The notes beneath the pieces were generated by a model. That model saw nothing but the letters and a program-made list of their open reading frames with translations, had not been told where the DNA came from and ran no database searches. From Pyxicephalus adspersus (Eukaryota; Chordata; Amphibia; Anura; Pyxicephalidae), in assembly GCF_032062135.1 (NCBI RefSeq), contig NC_092866.1, positions 26,853,394 through 26,917,393 on the forward strand: a DNA stretch of 64,000 bases, written 5' to 3'. A program made the position numbers and the translations under genes. This document shows, piece after piece, positions 34,711 to 46,973 of the stretch; position 1 is the stretch's first letter; every line of letters begins with the position of its first letter.

Positions 34711-34887
34711 CAAGTATCAGATCAGGTATCGAGGCTCTGGCATTTGGGTCTCTTTTTTTGCAAAGGGTTATGTACAAGTAAAAAATATTTGTGGTATCTA
34801 TGATGTATAATAATAGAAATTAAAATGTATTATGCCTAATTGTGACCTTTAGGACAATAAACTATACTACCACTAAAATTAATAATC

Positions 34888-34915
34888 TAAACTCCTTGTA
34901 GGTACAAGGAGTTTA
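34888..34915. repeat. Perfect 13-bp hairpin
   Basis: TAAACTCCTTGTA and its exact reverse complement are separated by GG. It lies at the 3' border of the minus-strand L1 fragment that begins near 34900. It is unlikely to be a terminator in a vertebrate intron. Confidence 0.8.
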
Positions 34916-35560
34916 ATTCACCCTGCCTGGTGCCTCATTTTATTAGAAAGTAGTCCGAGCAGTAGCCAGTGTATTGTACAAAAGCTTTAGGGTCAGTGTA
35001 TAGAGCCCTCACCCATTGGCAGAATTGTGGACCAAAACCCTATTAGTGCAGGAGATGTTGTAGGTACACCCAGGATACTGTATTAAAGGCTTTCCTAATG
35101 TCAAGGGACCCCACATTTGTGCGCTTGTTGTATAAGGTGCACTATATGCCAAACATTGTTGGCAGCCGGTTTCTGTGGCATAAAGCCCACTTACTCTTTG
35201 TCAATCAATGATAATATACCTGAATTCAGCTGCTGTGCCAGTATTGCAGCTAATAATTTATTGTTCAAGGTTCAGTTTTGATATGGGCCTGTAAATAGCC
35301 CAGGTGGTGTGATCAGTATTGGGTTTGGGCAGCATTCATACGCTGGGAGTGAGCATATCTGACCTGAAGCTAAATGCGGCGATAACAAGGGTCCTCATTT
35401 TTGTAATACGCAGCCGAAAATCCATCAGGCCTCTGGTGTTTATTGGGTTTCAAATCACGTATGGGTTTTTGAACTTCATCAGGGGATATTTCTGCCTTCA
35501 GGGTTTTGCAGAGGTTTTCAGACATAGAGGTTAAGTGTATGGACAAAAAGAAAGTCTGCA
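34900..35560 (-). pseudogene. L1-type LINE reverse transcriptase fragment
   Basis: The minus strand encodes, with stops, the fingers and early palm of an L1 reverse transcriptase: EISPDEVQKPIRDLKPNK, then PDGFSAAYYK, then SLDIRKAFNTVSW (the usual palm aspartate context AFDxV is AFNTV here), then GFGPQFCQWVRALY. The normally following YADD motif is missing because the copy ends near 34900. Upstream it abuts the chromodomain of a gypsy element at about 35580, so its 5' end is truncated there. Confidence 0.75.
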
Positions 35561-35579
35561 GGCAACTATTAGCTACCGA

Positions 35580-37620
35580 GCATCCATCTTGAAGGATTGT
35601 TAGAATATCTCTGAAAAGAGTGCCTAACTAATCAAGCTGCATGTACATTTCCTTTTGGTTTCTAAGAATTTTTTCCTCAGTCATAGCCTTGCAATTTAAT
35701 TACATATTGGCGTTTGCCACAAAAACATCATGAATCAAGAATATTTTCCACAATAAATTCCTCCTCAACTTCTACTTGAACTGGGATTAGTGGAATGATT
35801 GTGTAGCCAGGAAAAGTGTTTTTTAATGGTTTGAATAGGAAGGATTGAAAAAATAGGATCAATCCTTATTGTTAGTTGTAGTTTGGGTTTGAATGTAACA
35901 GGCAAGGTCTGACATTTTCTTGTAAGATTCTTGAGCTTCTTGTAAACTTTCTGTTTGCCATTTTTTATTTTCTTGTAGTACAGAGATTCTCCCATTAAGA
36001 CTTGAAACACAGTTCTTTGGAAGGTCAGGGGTGAAAACTGGATGTAATCAAAAGTTTTCAAAAAATGAGCTCTGAGAAATAGAACTGTGACAAAAGTTTT
36101 CATGAGAAAATTCTAGCAGTCGCAGCATATGTAACCAGTTGTCCCTTAAGATGGTAAACAAAAAATCAAAACTGGATCAGTGTCAGAAGCTGGTTTTTTT
36201 CTCATAAGCAAATTGAGTTCCCAAAAATATTTCCCTTGCAATAAAGTGCTTCCTGAGTCTTTTTCAGGGGGTGGTTTAGATATAATTCTAGAGTGTGTCT
36301 GAATGGGTGCACATGAGAACAAGTTCTTCAGAAAAAAGCAGCCTCTGCCTCCATAAACGATTAAATGGAATCTCCTTCTGAGTCAGTCAGAGTATAGGTG
36401 AAAAGATTGCTGCAAATTCTGTAATACATCTTCTATATTAATTAGAGAACCAGACGAATCATTGCACTTCCTTGACACTAATCTGAGTAGGCCGATGCAG
36501 GCTGGCTCTGATCTTGCTGGGGTCCATATTTAGGCCATCTGGAGATATAGTATAGCCAAAAAGGTTACTTGAGGTTCTGTGAAAATATTATTATGTCGTC
36601 AATGTAAGCTATAACAATATGAAATATATTCCAATATATCTAAAAAAAAATAATTTAAAAAATCTGGATGTGCATGACCAAGCACTCATAATGTCCATAT
36701 CTAGTCTGGAATGCAGTCTTCCATTCATATTAAGGTCAAATTTGGACAAGGTTCTATGCCCCACAAGGGTCTTCATAAAAATCTTGACTCTTTAAAGTCT
36801 TTAAAATTTTCAGGAACCAGTCATAGTGGGTAGCAATTTCATTTATTTTTCTGTAATCCATGCAGGGGCATATTGTCGGCATATTGAGGTAAAATGGCAA
36901 ATAAAACTTATCGCTAGATTCTCCTGTAGAATATCCTGAGGAACCTTTAATTTTGGATTAGATAAAGAATAAACTAGACCAAAAAGGAATCAGTTTTCCG
37001 AGCACCAAATGAATCAGACGGTTATAAGATTGGTGAGATGACAGCTGTTCAGTGTACTTTTTATCACAGCATAATTTGGATATGGTCTGCATAATTTCAA
37101 TATTGCAAAGGCAACTTTTCCAGATTAGAGATGGTTAATCCATGAATTCCCACATCTTCAGAAGCACTTTTCTTAGGCAGGCAATGTTGAGAGGAAAAAT
37201 TTAGGTTACTGGCTTGTTAGAGAGTATAGAGTTGTGGATTGCAAATTGCCAACCACAGAGTTCCCATAGTGAGGGAATTGTGGAGAAAACATTTATTGAA
37301 AAAAATCATCACAGTTATGTCTTGATGTTCTAGTTCCACACTAAGCTCCAGTGGTAACCTTTTTGTGTGACTAACTGAGATACAAGTGGGAAGGTTCTTG
37401 GGTATGCTAGCGATATTTTTGTCCTGAGCATATTTTAGGTCCTTTACCCGCAGCTTCAGAATCCACCATTGTTGAAGTAAAGAGTTGCCTGGAGACTACC
37501 CTGAGCATAATTGACACCATAAAATAGGAGATACTTCATTATTTCGTTAAGTAATAAGAAGCAATGCCTGTGAAATAGATCCTACAGATTCAGCAGCTAA
37601 AACTTCCCCATTGAACTTTG
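35580..37620 (-). pseudogene. Chromodomain-bearing Ty3/gypsy retrotransposon remnant
   Basis: On the minus strand, in broken frames, there is an RT with DYRKINE and EWKTAF blocks, a YIDD catalytic box at 36595-36606 and the FGYTISPDGL segment that follows the palm in gypsy elements. Closer to 35600-35790 lies a chromodomain-like stretch (EEEFIVENILDS, then GKRQYVIK and LQGYD), so it is a chromovirus-type element. Such elements copy themselves through RNA, and the chromodomain steers integration. No gag, no env and no flanking LTRs were identified. Stops and deletions (the RT-to-chromodomain distance is too short for a full RNase H and integrase) show it is dead. Confidence 0.75.
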
Positions 37621-37689
37621 CCATGTCCACAGATCAACATTTATTTGGACATGCTGCAGCAAAATGGCTGGAAATGATAAACTTATCAT

Positions 37690-37965
37690 TAAATGTGATG
37701 ATTCCCATGGCTGCATTCATTCATGAGCACAGCTGTGGGACTCACACTGACAGGAGGAGTACCGTGGCTGTGCTCATCAATGAATGCAGCCGTGAGAGTC
37801 ATCCTGTGATGATTCCCACTGCTGCATTCATTCATGAGCACAACCGTGGGATCCCTCCTGTCCGTGTGCAATCCCCGGGCACTAGAGGTTGAATGAGGTC
37901 AAGGCTCTCCAATCATCACCTCTGGGGCTCTCTGATTGGCTGAGGTAAACCCTGAGCTGTGGCAG
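37690..37965. repeat. Left arm of a large inverted element
   Basis: The arm contains three alternating copies of GCTGCATTCATTCATGAGC or its reverse complement, then CTAGAGG, CCTCTGGGGCTCTCTGATTGG and CTGAGGTAAACCCTGA. The same blocks recur in inverted order at 38890-39180. The two arms are separated by a 5'-truncated L1. The repetitive open frames (AAFIHEHS-type) across it are shadows. Confidence 0.7.
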
Positions 37966-37969
37966 GTTA

Positions 37970-38885
37970 TATGGGGTAAAGCTCATAAGAATTCGCTATG
38001 TACGTTGTATAGGAAAAATGTATAAAAAATTCCTGTGCCTGGTACTATTCTTCAGACAGGCTTCACTCCATATATCTGTCTTGCAGTAATAGTTGCTGGA
38101 GGTGTGATTCTCAAGTAGGCACCCTGTTTCATATTTTTGGAACTTTTCTAAGTTAGTGCCTTACTGAAGTGGGGTAAATGCTTTGCTCATTAAAATAATG
38201 GAAACCTGTATTAGTTTAGACCCGGTGACCCATTTGCTGAATGACCCCATTACTGAACTTTCCAAACCAAGGAAGGCTCTTTTGGTGCATATTCTTACGG
38301 CAGCCAGATGCCTCATCTCTGTACATTGGAAATCACCCACTCCGTCCTCTGTTGCGGAATTTAGGACACGTGTAGGGGATATTCGGCTGATGGAACATTT
38401 ATCTGCTAGGCTCAATACCAAACTGGAGAAATTTGAGGAAATTTGGGCCCCATGTGATCAAGCAGCTGCTACCGGTATCGTATAGTTGCTCATCTGGACC
38501 TTAAATACACTTGGCTGCACTAGTTGTTTCCCTAGTGAGATCTTGGACTTCTTTCTGTTCTCGTCTTTTCTTCTTTTTCCTTTCTTCCTTTTTTTTTTTA
38601 ATTTGATTTTTGCAAAGGTGTTAATGCTCATTTGTTTTACTTGATGCTAGATAAGTACTGATTATAGGATGGGTTAGAAAGACACATGTGTATGTGTAAT
38701 CTTGTTTTGTTTCTGTGGTTTTGTATGTATTTCATGATGTTTGTTTTCATGTCATCTTGACATCATTCTGTATTTTGCGCCTACCTTTCTCTTATTGCTT
38801 TATATATGTTTTATTTGCTTTTTATTTCTTTGTGATCCGGCTTTGTAATTTTATTTATTAGTATATGTTAAAAACATTTTAAGAC
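37970..38885 (+). pseudogene. L1-type LINE, 5'-truncated, ORF2 C-terminus and 3' UTR
   Basis: The + strand shows the end of an amphibian L1 ORF2. A cysteine-containing segment lies near 38065-38140. Next comes an open frame (38183-38485) with LLVHILTAARCLISVHWKSP and a final EEIWAP-like end, followed by a pyrimidine-rich 3' UTR to about 38880. It lacks endonuclease and RT. It interrupts the inverted element whose arms flank it, so the L1 arrived later. The reading is fairly open compared with other L1 pieces here. Confidence 0.7.
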
Positions 38886-38889
38886 AGCT

Positions 38890-39180
38890 CAAGCGTCATC
38901 AGGATTTTCCTTTCCTCAGTTAACCACAGAGCGCTAGAGGTGATGAATAGGGAGCCTTGTCCTCATTTACAGGATGATCACAGGATGATTTCCACGGCTG
39001 CATTCATTGATGAGCCCAGTTGCAGTACTCCTCCTGTCAGTGTGAGTCCTGCCGCTGTGCTCATGAATAAATGCAGCCATGGGAATCATCACAGGATGAT
39101 TCCCACGGCTGCATTCAATCATGAGCACAGTCGCGAGACTCCTTTGTTCTTGGATAGAGAATCCCTATCCAAGAACACAT
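38890..39180. repeat. Right arm of the large inverted element
   Basis: TCAGGATTTTCCTTTCCTCAG, then GCGCTAGAGGTGATGAATAG, then GCTGCATTCATTGATGAGC and GGGAATCATCACAGGATGAT match the left arm (37690-37965) in reverse complement. A further hairpin, GTTCTTGGATAG with CTATCCAAGAAC, lies at 39146-39176. Confidence 0.7.
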
Positions 39181-40803
39181 ACTACAGTTCTGGTAGGGCT
39201 GCTACGTTCATCAGCATTGCATAGGACAGCAATGCAAGTGGTTGCGGGACAATGCTTCTGAATCTTACATTCATCCTGGTAAATTTTTCCCTACAAAAAA
39301 AGCCTTGAAAGTGTATGTTCACTTTACAAATGGGTAATGTTATGAATATACACTCTTTTTTCAAAAACATTTCATTAATGTTAAAATCAGTAGCACATGA
39401 ATGGGTACTGTAAGTGAACATAAATTTTATTTTCACAAAGAAAATATGCAAACCATTTTTAAGTGAGGATTCACAACTTCTTTATTAAAGCAGTTGGTAT
39501 GCTTGCTGTATTAAGTAAAGCAATACCTTGTAATTGGATTATTTTGGGGTCTACTTACAAGGCTTTGAATCTGACATTCACTGAACTATTGTCAGGTGAA
39601 AATTTTCCAGGATAATGTATTTCAATTGCAGTAATTGATTCTGCACCAGGGAGTGTTTCAGTGAATGTCAGATTCACTGCTTTATGAATTTGACTCCTTG
39701 GTGGGAGTTCTGCCCATTTAAAATATTACTTTAATGAGTATAGTAAAGTTGATTTAAAGGACTAGATTCTATTCACTTACCAGAGAAAATTTGAACTTTA
39801 TGAAGTGAATCGTTTTAAATTTACCTTCCATTTTTTTTTACTTCCCTCACATATGACTGGGTCATGTTCAAAATAAAAACAGGTTGCACCTTGCCTAATA
39901 GCATTCACTTTTAGCCTGATTTTTGAAACCATATGTATGTTCATATGCCATGGCATCAGTAGTGTTGATTTTCTAAAGGCATATAGGATGTTTACAAAAA
40001 AAAATGTTAAAATGTTGCCTTACGTAGTAGACATGAGACCTTCGATCCAGTCTGTATGGATGATTAGGCAAATGATGATTTAGATGACTGCAAAATCCAC
40101 AAGAATTCTATTTTTTATGTCAGTTTTGGTACATTTTAAGTATATTTGGTGTGCTTTTCTTAAAGGTAAAAAAATAATAAAAATATGCCTTCTAACTCTT
40201 TACACCATGAGGATAAAAATGAAAGAGAACATGGGGAAACTGAGTGTCTTACAGGGAACATTACTATCTAGCAGGAAATAAACAAAAGAACAATAATAAG
40301 CAAGCTACTTTGGCAACACGTGTGGACATGCATGCATCTGTATTAGCCTACTTGTTGAAAAATGTGGGGGGCTGTTTAACATCTGTTAGATATTGGCATG
40401 CACATTACAAGAACAAGACTGCATGAAGTTCCCCCTGATATCCCTTTAGATGACTGTAGAAAAATAAAAACACATTTTTATTTATGCTACATGGAGTGTA
40501 CCAAAGAGTCATTGTAGAATATTTTGTGCATAGAGATGTAAAAAGGCTTTTAGCAGGGATACATAATTGCATTCGAGAGCTGTTTGGTTCCAATGTTTAC
40601 CATCAGTACATATACAATATTTGCTATATATTTTGCTAATATTTCCAATAGAAGTACACAACACAGTAGCTCTTAGGCCGTAAGCTCTTTTGGACAGGAT
40701 CCTCCCCTCTTGTCATATTTTGTATCTGTCATTTGCTACCCCTATTTTGTTTTTTTATTTTCAATTTTAAAAATTTTAGTAACAAACATAACATAAAGAC
40801 ATT

Positions 40804-41037
40804 GGGCCTGATTTAATAAAGCTCTCCACAACTGGAGAGGATACACTTTTATCAGTGAACCTGGGTGATCTATAAAATCTTGAATGGATCTGGTCCAGGA
40901 TTGACAACATTTGCTAACAAATAGCAAATGATTTTTGGAAATCCATACCAGGGCAAGGTTTGCTGGATCACACAGGTTCACAGGATGAAAGTGTATCCTC
41001 TCCATCCCTGGAAAGCTTTCATAAATCAGGCCCATTG
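40804..41037. mobile_element. Palindromic MITE (TTTATTAAAGCTCTCC family), copy 4
   Basis: This is a complete copy. The left end is GGGCCTGATTTAATAAAGC, the core is CATTTGCTAACAAATAGC, and the right end is GCTTTCATAAATCAGGCCC; the two halves are inverted copies. It is directly followed by the 3' end of the minus-strand L1 at 41100. Confidence 0.85.
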
Positions 41038-41099
41038 TATGGAGATAGCAGACCAGAGCAATTTGGAGCACATAAATAATTATCACCATACATAAAGGG

Positions 41100-44000
41100 G
41101 GTAAGACAGACAGACAGGAGGGGAGGTAAAAAGGGGGTAGTGAGGATGGGGTGAGGGAAAGGGATATAGATCTACGTAAGCTTGTGTGGTGCAGATATAT
41201 GATTTACAAGTACCTTAGTCATTCAAGACATCAAGGGGCAGCAACAACATCGGCTTATACTGGCAGTTCCCATACACATGTATAGTTCAAGTATCTAGGG
41301 TTAGGTATTCCCCATATTCTGATGACTCCTGGAATTGTATCCAATAGAACCAAGTATTGTAGAACTTATCTTCTGTGCTGTGCAGGGATGATGTGAACTC
41401 TTCAATGAGCATGATTTTATTAATCTTCTGGAACAACAAATCAATGGAAGTTTGTTTAGTTGACTACACAATTTTGGAATACAGGCTCTAGCTGCATTAA
41501 CTATGTTCTTGATGACCGATTTACGGTATGTTCTCAAGCGTCTATCACCCTCACCTTGTGCCAAAAGTTTTGTTTAGGACCAGAATACCTGTAGGAATGT
41601 GCCTCTCTCCCGTTTATACCTCCAACAACTATCTGATGTACCTGAGAATATTTGATGTAACCTCATTGGGACCCTATACCAGCGTGACATTATCTTTTAC
41701 CCCAATTCCCCAAATTTGCTGCATATTGAGGATTTATGTGTCAGTTGCATTACAGGAGATTTTAGGTCATCTGACAGTGTTGTCTCCATTTCTTCCTCCT
41801 AGAACTTCAAATTGGTTGGGGAAAACCCTATGGGTGGTGAATACAGGATGCGGGATATTTCCGAAAAAGTCAGGAGAGGTATTGGGTGGGGAACAGCATT
41901 TTTCGATAATGCATTAACTGGATGGCTCTTCATTGGGTAAGTTTGTATAGGAGGATCGGGGCCGTCTATTCTGATAAACTTGGCCACCTGTTTTGGATAA
42001 TAAAGTGTTGAACCCTGCTTAAGTTATAGAAGGCTAAATTGTATTGAGTCTTCCAACCCTGGCGAGAAGGACAGATAGCCAATCACTGGCATTAAGGGTG
42101 ATTGATGCAGTGACAGAGCTGGGGAAGGGAGGTACTTCATACAAAGTCTTATTGTGGGGCCTATTGTAGGATGTTGCAACACATTTCTTGAGACCCAGGG
42201 GATTGAGTGTAGTGTTATGCTATTGAATGTCTGTTCCAGGCCCACCCATTGTTTACATCCTAAGTGTCGGCACCAATCTATCACGCTCGTGAGATGGGAC
42301 GCAGCATATTAAAGTGAGAAATTCTGAATAATCAAACACCCTTTGGACTTGGGTAGGAAAAGCAGTTTAGGATTTAACCTTGGGCTCTTGCCTCCCCCCC
42401 CCCCCCCCCCCCATATAATGGCAAACAGCAAGGAATGAATGTTTTGAAATAATTATTTTGTAATAGATATGGGTAGAGCCTGAAACAGATACAGAAGTCT
42501 CAGTAGTGCGTTCATTTTGATAATGTAATGAGACCAACAAAATAGACTCCTTGCCCATCTCTGTCCTAATACAGGAGAGGAGAGGGCGGAAGTTAAGTTC
42601 AAATGTTCATGATAAACATTTTGGGACATATGTGTAATGAAGTAATTATTTTGAAATTAGATAGGTTACCATAATATATTAATTCTCTTATTAGAATACG
42701 AAGGGTAACTATTGGGTTTGAGACGACAAACATTAGGCTGTCTGCAAACGCAAACTTTTTGCTGTGCACCTCCCATCCTCAGTCTTGTAATGTCTGTGTT
42801 ATTTCGTATAGCGCATAATAGCAGTTCAAGTGATGAGTAGGGAAAAGTGGGCAACCCTGTCAGGTCCCATTTTGTATTGGAATGGGTAAGGAGATGTATC
42901 CATTCACCCTAACTCCAGCCTGGAGATTACAGTATAGCCAGTGGATTCATGCTAACATCTTGTCTCCCTGGGCCTATGTGTTTGAGTACTATTGTCATGA
43001 AAGACTAATCTACCCTGTCAAATGTCTTCTCTGTGTCATTATAGAGCAGAATGGTGGGTGTTTCGCTGAGAGTAGCTTTATGGATCCAATTGATTACACT
43101 GATTGTGTTGTCTCTATCTTCCCTGGAAGGCATAATCTTAGCTTTGTCTAAGTGTATTACTGTGCAAAATTGGAGATATACCACATTGCCAGTATAGTGA
43201 AGATTTTGAGATCTTGGTTGAGTAGTGAGATTTTTTGAGCCTGATATTGTGTTTATTGAGTATACTGTGTATTCCCACCTTGTGTGCTTCCCAGACCACC
43301 AAAGGATTACTATTTTTGGCGGTGTTACTTCTAACTGACTGACTGTGACTGTGTCCGTGAGCAAAGATTTGTTTAGTCCCTAGTTCCACGTCTTGGGCAG
43401 TTCGATAGTCATGGATACCAGGGCATGATCTGAGATCGTAAGGCTCTGGATCTTAACAAGTAAAGTAGGGGTTCAGGTGGGGAAAGGATCAGGGGAGGGA
43501 AAGATAAGTATGAGGGAGACATTTACATCCAAAAAACTATCACTAAACAGCGCATCCAGCAGCTCTAAGATCCATAAGTGGGGTAACTTTGAAGGATTAA
43601 GCAGGGCCCCCCTGCCCTGGGTTGCCCATCCCGCCATAACCTGAGTATTAGTATAGAGTCCCGCTGGCACAGGTATAAAATATTTGTAGGGCTACAGTAC
43701 AAAACCCTCCAAAAGTTAGCAACCAGAGGTATAGGGGAAACTTTTGTTGAAGTAAATATCGCTTTATGGAGAGTCACCGCTCTTTACCGGGAAGTTGCCA
43801 AGGTCTTTGGACCAAAGGAAGTAGGTTGGGCCACGTCTGCAGATCAATCAATGGTAAATCAAAGGTTGCAAGAAAGCGTGGAAGGCTAACTGATAGCTCA
43901 AGGTGGCTGAAATTCTATGCCAATACCAAACGTAGGGGTTTTAGCACAGTGCTCACCTCATATCCAGTGTGTGTTTAGACATGTTCTGGAAAAGTAGTAA

Positions 44001-44400
44001 AGAAGTGCCGTTGAAGGTATCCCCATCACTATTACTTGCGGTGGCCATGATGGCCTCTTTCATACGGTATGAATGAAGCCTGCATATTACGTCAAACAGG
44101 TGGTCAGGGCCAGAGCTTTTTGGGTCCAAGATTATGGTGTGCTAATACCGCTGAAACCAGGTCTTTGAGCTCCACAGTCTCAGGTAGTCTCTAGATTCTG
44201 ATATTGTTTCTTCTGCTATGATTATCCAGATCATCCTGTTGTAAAGCCTCTGAGTGGGCATTTAATGTTTCAGCATGTTGAGAGATGTGGTCTCTAATCA
44301 CAGAGGTTTCTTTCTCCATCTTCTTTAATCTTTTTCCCAGGTCAGGTTTCAATTCAGAAAGTTCAGTACACATAATGCCTGGGCGTGGCTAACCGTGTGG
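41100..44400 (-). pseudogene. L1-type LINE, internally deleted copy with ORF1 and ORF2 parts
   Basis: Reading down the minus strand from 44400: a coiled-coil ORF1 piece (44191-44373, heptad-like and ending DDLDNHSRRNNIRI), an endonuclease remnant (about 43400-43800), and RT with DNTISVINWIHKA and YNDTEKTFDRVDW (43005-43364). A decayed palm follows near 42666-42854, where the usual ADD box reads ADS. The C-terminal region comes last (42024-42284 with MIDWCRHLGCKQWV; 41301-41564 with NIVNAARACIPKLC). At about 3.3 kb it is shorter than a full L1, so it has internal deletions as well as stops and shifts. ORF1 is the RNA chaperone and ORF2 the endonuclease/RT of L1. Confidence 0.8.
42393..42412. 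repeat. C homopolymer tract
   Basis: A C run of about 16 bases on the + strand inside the minus-strand L1. Its length is likely variable or uncertain in assembly. Confidence 0.9.
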
Positions 44401-44477
44401 GTTTCCAGAAAGAAACTTAAATGTACTATTTAGCAGATCTGTAATCTGCATTCCCAGATGCACGTAAAAAAAAAAAA

Positions 44478-44479
44478 TA

Positions 44480-44537
<58 letters not shown>
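44478..44537. repeat. Compound (TA)n(CA)n microsatellite
   Basis: A TA run of about 18 units passes directly into about 11 CA units. Confidence 0.95.
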
Positions 44538-45370
44538 GTCATTCAGTCAGGAAACTAATGAAAAAAAAGGTACACCCTAATTAAATCCTATAGTCGTGTG
44601 TATCAGGACATAATAAATATGATCTGATACTTAGAGGTTCTAAAATTATTTAGGTCTACTCTCATATGTAAAAAAAATACTGAATAAATAGCCTGTAAAA
44701 CCACCCTTATCAGCAATACAATGATTAAATCGTTTTCAATATGTCTTTATCATTCTTTCACACTGGAATGGATAGTTGTTAGCTATTTGCAAGCAAATAT
44801 TTTGAATCCTGGACCAGATCCATTCCAGGTTTGCTGGATTAGCCAGCTTCACTGATGAAAGTGTATCCTCTCCAGCATGTCTGAATAAATAAAGCTCTCC
44901 AAGGAAGATACACTTTCATCAGTGAAGCTGGATGATCCAGCAAACCTGTAATGAATCTGGTCCAGAAATAAAAACATTTGCTAGCAAATAGCAAATGACT
45001 TTGAATCCTCTCAACAACATTGCTTTGGTTTACTGAAGTTTGTGGGCATTTGATTTGGCACAGCTCTCTTAAGGTCCCGCCACAGCATTTTAATCAGGTT
45101 GAGGTCTGGACTTTGACTGGGCCATTGCAACGCCTTGATTCCTTTCTGTGTCAGTCACTCTGTTGTAGATTTGCTGCTGTGCTTGGGATCATTGTCCTTA
45201 TGCATGAATTTCACCCAAGTATTACCTGTCACATAGATGACCTCACATTTGACTCTAGAATACTTTGGTATACAGAGGTGTTCATGATCAACTCAATAAC
45301 TGCAAGGTGCCCAAGTTCCGTAGCTGCAAAACAAGTGTGAATCATCAACTCGCCATTGCCGTGCTCAAAA
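44538..45370 (-). pseudogene. Tc1/mariner element remnant interrupted by a MITE
   Basis: From about 45005 to 45340 the minus strand encodes the end of a Tc1-type transposase: a WPSQSPDLN-like phrase appears as GPDLNLIKMLWRDLKRAV, the part carrying the last catalytic acid region. The segment 44538-44760 (GGTACACCCTAATTAAATCC and following) looks like the element's terminal region. Between them lies an inside-out copy of the palindromic MITE. Frames are broken, so the element is inactive. Confidence 0.55.
44778..45000. mobile_element. Palindromic MITE, inside-out arrangement (copy 5)
   Basis: The two half-elements are in reversed order. A core-to-end half (TATTTGCAAGCAAATATTTT...AATAAATAAAGCTC) is followed by an end-to-core half (GCTCTCC...ACATTTGCTAGCAAATAGC), so the element's termini meet in the middle near 44885-44900. 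This could be two abutting, oppositely truncated copies or a circularly permuted insertion. Confidence 0.7.
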
Positions 45371-45899
45371 AAATGCTAGATGTTTAGCAAAAAACACAAA
45401 CAGCACACATCAGCACAAAAGTAGCACTGCATTAATGCAAACTGTCCCCAATTTGCTGTCATCTGTTGAGTCTTGTTTGTTCAGATGCAACTTTGCAAAC
45501 AAGCTGTGTTTCTATGTTGTTTTTAGAGAGGCGTTCTTCAGGCAACCTTTTAAACAGGCCATACTTTGTCAGTTTTGTTTCTAATTTTTCTATCAATAAT
45601 TAACCTTTACCATACTTACTGAGGCCTGTAGATTCTGTAATGTAGCATTTTTTCTGAGCATTGCACGGTCTGACCTTGGGTGAATTTGCCAAGATGTCAA
45701 CTTCTGGGAAGCTTGGCAACTGTTGTCAATGTTTTTCATCTGTGAATATTCTTTCTCACTGTAGAATTGTGTATAAATTATCTTATAACCCTCCCCAGAT
45801 AGGCATTACCAACTGCTTCTCCCAGATCATTGCTGATGTCTTTCCTCTTTGGCATTCTGTTTACACTCACCTGTTTACAGGTACAGGGACATCTTCTCT

Positions 45900-46260
45900 C
45901 TTCTTCCAGGTTCCACTTCTTGCATCACATTATCTCGCTCAGTCCAGGTTCGAAGATGAGGAAAAAATATTGCCGATCTCACTGCGCATTGAGATGAGAT
46001 CTGCATTCACTTCCATTAATGAAAGTTCCTTATCCCGGGCATGCGCAGAAGGAGCCCTTTCATTAATTAGAGAAAAAAATTGCTGATCTCACTCATGCAC
46101 AGCGTGATATAAGGTGATGCAGGAAGAAAAACCCAGAAGAAGAGAGAAGAGGATGTCGGAGCCGAAGACACCTGAACACCTGAATTGCATACTCATTCTG
46201 GATCAGTGATTCAGAAAGCATTAAAGGCAGAGGATCAGAACACCAATCAAGCATAAAATG
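45900..46260. repeat. Unassigned GC-rich interspersed repeat
   Basis: It contains two related phrases: TTGCCGATCTCACTGCGCAT near 45972, and TTGCTGATCTCACTCATGCA near 46079. CATTAATGAAAG and CTTTCATTAAT lie between them as an inverted pair. This suggests a fold-back repeat, perhaps related to the element at 16125. It has no supported coding content. Confidence 0.4.
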
Positions 46261-46973
46261 GCATTTTACACAGACCTTCAGTATAGGTCAACCTTTAATG
46301 AAAATAAAGTGTATTTTATATGCACAATTTTATTTTACTATATTTACACTTTGTGGTACACCCAACAACACACTTGCTGTTTTAGAATGAGAAAAGCACT
46401 CACTTTCTGCGCTTCATTTGTGAAGGAGCAGTGTTTTCACCGTAGGATAGCAAGTCTGATTTGACTATAGAACACCTCTCCACAGAAAAAAGGCACAATA
46501 AAAGAACCTTGCACTAAAACAAACTCTGCTTGGAGTCTGTCTGTCATGACTGGCTGCAGAAGATCCATTATTTGGAGCTAGGGCTAAGTGCGCACTCTCT
46601 GTAACTAATTTCTTTACTGCACAAAATGGCCCTACTCATTTCTAGTGCCATGCATGGTTCTCACACACCACCACACACACACCAGGCATGATGCACATTA
46701 TAGTGTGCAGGCAACCTATATCGTTTCTATTTTCTGAAGGTAAATAAACTCTCTCTCTCCTATGTTAACCTATTTAGGGCTAGTTATCAGCTCCCCTTTA
46801 CTACTGCTAACAGCACAACAAATCACGTTCTTTACTTTGTATTATGTCTGTTCCCATTCAGGTACTTCAATAGCATGTGTCACATAGAACGTGACTCAAT
46901 GAAGTGCTTTGTGATTGGCTGAATGTAAGAATATAAGTAAGCAATGTGTACATCCTCAACTCTCTATAACCAA

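Noticed and set aside
37611..37892. Open frame with repeated AAFIHEHS-like units resembling a repeat protein
   Set aside because: The same DNA unit alternates in both orientations as part of an inverted element, and the opposite strand is equally open.
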